Below are positions 60,447 to 64,000 of a stretch of 64,000 bases of DNA, piece by piece (position 1 is the first letter of the stretch; each line of letters begins with the position of its first letter). The DNA is from Stropharia rugosoannulata (taxonomy: Eukaryota; Basidiomycota; Agaricomycetes; Agaricales; Strophariaceae). The translations under genes and the position numbers were made by a program. Below the pieces are notes generated by a model. The model saw only the letters and a list, made by a program, of their open reading frames with translations. It was not told where the DNA came from and did not search any database. The stretch lies in contig JANCIK010000003.1 of NCBI GenBank assembly GCA_028532985.1, positions 1,002,001 through 1,066,000 on the forward strand. Direction: 5' to 3'.

Positions 60447-63400
60447 TTAACCTAAAAGATCAGCATGCCCCGATGCTGAAAGAGCCAGCTGAGGTATTTC
60501 TCAGTCGTGCAGATTCAACATTACAACGCAGGTTACTTACCACAAACTCATCGTCAAGGTATTTGGACACTGCAATTTGGTCACCTAATCCTTTTCTTCT
60601 GCGTGTCTTAAGTACAAGATCCCTCGCTAATGCCTGTCCCGAAGCGGGTTCCAGTGGTCGAAGCTTGATACTTGAATCCGTGGGATCACCTGATGCCGCT
60701 TCTCAGAACATATAGAACTTTCTGGAGAAAGCCGGAATATACCTGGTACAATCGCCCAATGGTCAAATACTTGCAGACAAAATGCTTGTCCCTGGGTGGC
60801 AGTTCTTAAATCTGTTTCAAAACCATTCGCGTCTATCACTGGAATTAACGCCTTGACGGTGTACAGGGGTGAGCCGGCTTTTGGAATATCCTGAGTGACG
60901 TGTCCACGGCGCCGGGCCAGAACAGTATACACCGTTGATATGCAATCTGCCGGTGCTTGGACTTCCACGTAGTATACTGGTTCCATCAATCTTGGCGTAG
61001 CCTAAATTAAGCCATTGAGTACGTGTCAGCTATAAATAGCTGACAAGTCAAGTTTATCTTCGCACCATGAGGAAGGATGAGTAACAGACGCGTCGTGCAG
61101 TGGGCACTATTTGACCGCCACCGCGGAAAATAGGTTCTTGGGCAAGACTCGCATCTAATACTCGGAATTTAACATTTCGCATAGCTATACCCCCTATAAA
61201 TATGAGAATGCCAAAATCGACGGATGAACACTCACGCTCATCGCACAAGGGTCCTTCACGAGCTCCCCACTGGAAACCTTGTTTGATGTGTTCTTTGACC
61301 GATGCAAGAAGCTTTTTATCAATCTAGAAACAGAATTTAGAAAAAGTTGTAGGGTTGTTGATCGTTTCTTATACCTGTGATGGCAAAGTATCATCAAGGA
61401 GAACGTTTGGACCGTTTTCATCTGGTCCAAAGGCCCAAATTGATCTGGAGGCCAGCAAGTCCCATTGGTATTTTTCTTGGAAGAAGCTGCCCCGTTCCTT
61501 GGCTGTCATCCGCATGTTCACTCGCCCGCGTTCAATATCCTCTGCTATGCCTTGTTCCAAGGGCTCCGCGATCATGGTGAGTTTATTCCTACATAAAATT
61601 AGAAAAGTTACAACCATTAACAATAAGTCACTCACTTCTTGTTTGGAGTGTCCGCATAACATTTCAAAGCGCTTGTTTCTTGAACAGTCTCACAAAATTT
61701 AGTCACTGGATCCGAGACCTTGATCTCTATCTCGGAGAACAACCGGCGTAAATCGTGCATCACGCAGTCGAGATATAGTTCTCCTGTCCCAATCAAAACA
61801 TGTTCTCCACTTTCCTCGACTTTCGTTGCCACTAGTGGGTATGATTTATTGATACTGCGCAAGCCGGCAAGCATTTTTGGTAGCTCTGAAGGGGCGATGG
61901 GTTCGATGGCAATTTTCAGAACTGACTGTGTCATATGCTTGATGGGGCGGAATATGTGCAATTCATCCTCGATGTTCGTTGCTGCTAGAGTCGCTGTCTT
62001 AGATATAGATGCATCGACTCCGCCGATTAACACAAGGTTCCCAGCTGGAACTTCGTCAGCAAGAATAAAATATCTATTATGTTGTCAGGCAAAGGAAATC
62101 GAAAAAAGATATGAATTTACCTGGATTCGCTTATCCAGAGGTCGTCTACGGTGGCTTTCATCATATCTTCTTCATCCTCGGGGGAGTACCCTTCGCCCAA
62201 AACGTTGATATCCATTCCTTTGCGCAATGTTCCACTGATCACGCGTCCGAATGCCCTGAAGGACTGAGCGTCCGTCGTATGATAAAGTTTCGTCACTTGA
62301 ACCATCACTGGTCCCTGTGGATCACATGCTTTCATGGAGGCAACTAAATCAGACGTTTGTGGGCCGAGGTACGTGCTTTCCACCTTTCAACATATCAGAT
62401 CAATATACTTTATCATGAAAACTGAAGTTACCTTCTGCGCGGTGCCCTGCACCGGCGATGGGATGTGGTCAATAATTACATCGATCAGACCACTGGACTT
62501 GCCAAAAAATTGATCAAGAACTGCTTTGAGTAGTGGGCGTACATCCATTTTGTACATGACTGGTTTCAGTTGGATTCCTAATGTTGCCAATGTGCTGCGC
62601 AGGTCGTCCGTTTCCTCGCTCAAGACATGGCTATAAAGTTTGTAGAGTGGGTTTAAGATGAAATGAACGAATGTACGTGCAGATTCAGGATCATTTGGTT
62701 TGCGAGTGAAGCCACGGGTTTCTTCGTTGAAGTAAATGTCACCCCACAGTCTATCCGCGAACGGGTGTACATCAAGCGACCCTTTAAAGGGTGAGATAGA
62801 GGTATAAGAATGGCGACTGGGACATACCGTAACTATCCGCATACATTTGAGCGAATGAACGAAGTGTGAAACACCAACCCATATCTGTGCTTGCAAACGC
62901 CACATTCCCGTTCTCGGGACTCAAGCGTAAATCAGGATCAGGATTAATTGCACTATGGAAATATAAGATGCGGCCAGATATCGTACTGACATTGACTGCA
63001 CCTAATGAAGCTGTTGATCTCTTCAATTGTGTGCTTGATCTTGTAGTACGCATCCGCGGGTTTTATCCGTAGTTCAAGAATTAGCCTGTCGATTTTATTG
63101 ACCACTAAGGTGATTTTGATGCCTTCTTGAAGAGCGTGCCTTATGACGAATTCTGCGCCTACCATTAACTGTGCGCCAAGTCGGTATCGGTTCAAGAGTA
63201 TAGGAATGTAAAACTCACGCCTTCCACGACATCAACTACCAACAAAATACCGTCAACTAGACGCATCGCTGACGCTACTTCGTCTACGAAGTTGATATGT
63301 CCAGGTGTATCAATAAGATGTATGAGATGTGATTTTCCAGCAGTATTTGACAGGACCAAGGACATAGGGGATGACTTGATCGATATTTCACGTTCTCGCG

Positions 63401-64000
63401 AAAGCACATGTGTGTCAGTGTAACGCGTCTATATCGTTAGTGAGCTTTGATATAAGTAATGTCAAAATTTCAACTGCTAACAGGTTTGTCCGCGTCCCAA
63501 ACAAGTTTGTGCGTTTCAAACACAAGCATATCTAATAGTGCCGTTTTACCGTGGTGTAAATGGCCAACCACGGCGACATTGCGAATCATCTCGGGGAAGC
63601 TCATCATATTCAGAAGGTATCTATAAACGTGTCAATTCAGGCTGCAAAGCAAGAGAAGCAGGTAGAAAATTCGTACCCTTTGTCAAATCGCGTCTCTGGC
63701 ATGTCTTTTTCTTCCACCGTCCATTTCCTCACTTTGATGGGCGCAATAATTGGCTCTGAGAGTGGTTGGGCATCTTCTTCCTGGACCAGCGTCTCTACAC
63801 CAAGCCCATAGACATCGGACGCAGAAGGATAATATTGTTTGTCTTCATGGAGAACTACAGCTCGATGCGAGGGTTCTGCAGTGTTGTTTACGGTTGCTTC
63901 AGAACAGTTACAAAGTTAAGTTTGTTACCAGAAAACTCACCATCATCAACTTCCATGAGAGCCATATTATCCCCATCAGTTGCAGGCAATTCATCGTATC
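60447..64000 (-). CDS. SNU114: U5 snRNP GTPase SNU114, 5' end outside window
   Basis: EF-2-like GTPase of the U5 snRNP that controls spliceosome activation and disassembly. Coding exons in the window: beyond 64000-63941, 63896-63677, 63620-63482, 63428-63219, 63168-63002, 62952-62828, 62781-62432, 62383-62121, 62073-61636, 61588-61375, 61323-61236, 61184-61066, 61001-60743, 60689-60541 and 60488-60447; 946 residues plus stop, so only a few dozen N-terminal residues are missing. GTP motifs: [37 protein letters not shown]. Snu114-specific parts include [31 protein letters not shown] and [35 protein letters not shown]. The last exon is short ([13 protein letters not shown]) and its acceptor is the least certain join. 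Confidence 0.95.

Overview
The window is nuclear DNA of a filamentous basidiomycete, most likely an agaricomycete. Genes are closely packed on both strands. Most are cut by many introns of about 45-60 bases with GT..AG ends, and single genes carry up to 23 coding exons. The proteins are typically fungal: Rad5, Exo84, a Skt5/Chs4-type chitin synthase regulator with a CAAX end, AP-3 delta, a Dal5-type transporter and calnexin. I rebuilt the splicing by hand; every gene model listed stays in frame across its joins. The first 8 kb is visibly richer in G+C than the rest.

Layout: 1-1408 (-) APH-fold kinase cut by the left edge; 2572-5145 (-) long low-complexity coiled-coil protein; 6635-7891 (-) small conserved-looking unknown; 8103-9893 (-) F-box-like protein; 10093-11379 (-) SIKE/FGFR1OP2-family coiled-coil protein; 12022-13293 (-) RNase H1; 13763-18339 (-) RAD5; 18501-20443 (+) CCT7; 21400-23805 (+) MFS permease; 23895-26036 (-) fucosyltransferase-like membrane protein; 26393-27099 (-) secreted Ser/Thr-rich protein; 27264-27553 (-) 80-residue membrane protein; 27953-29828 (+) Mn-type CDF transporter; 31166-33291 (+) GCK-III kinase; 33527-36703 (-) AP-3 delta; 37294-39137 (+) RhoGEF; 39652-42371 (+) flavin monooxygenase; 42513-45493 (-) EXO84; 45691-47388 (+) CHS4/SKT5; 47798-47881 (+) tRNA-Trp; 48910-50165 (+) MDR oxidoreductase; 50512-52730 (-) IucA/IucC-type siderophore synthetase; 53105-56267 (+) MCCase biotin subunit; 56351-57833 (-) DUS2; 58263-60219 (-) calnexin; 60447-64000 (-) SNU114 cut by the right edge.

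There is no operon logic and no clear biosynthetic cluster. Themes recur: membrane traffic and polarity (AP-3, Exo84, Chs4, RhoGEF, GCK-III kinase, calnexin), genome maintenance (Rad5, RNase H1) and RNA processing (Dus2, Snu114, tRNA-Trp). The most unusual points are the NIS-type siderophore synthetase, very small exons (3, 5, 7, 7 and 9 bases, plus a kinase whose first coding exon is only the ATG), four GC-AG introns, a RAD5/CCT7 shared promoter with two ACGCGT boxes, and TACGTG sites upstream of calnexin. No mobile element, CRISPR array or virus-like gene was recognised.
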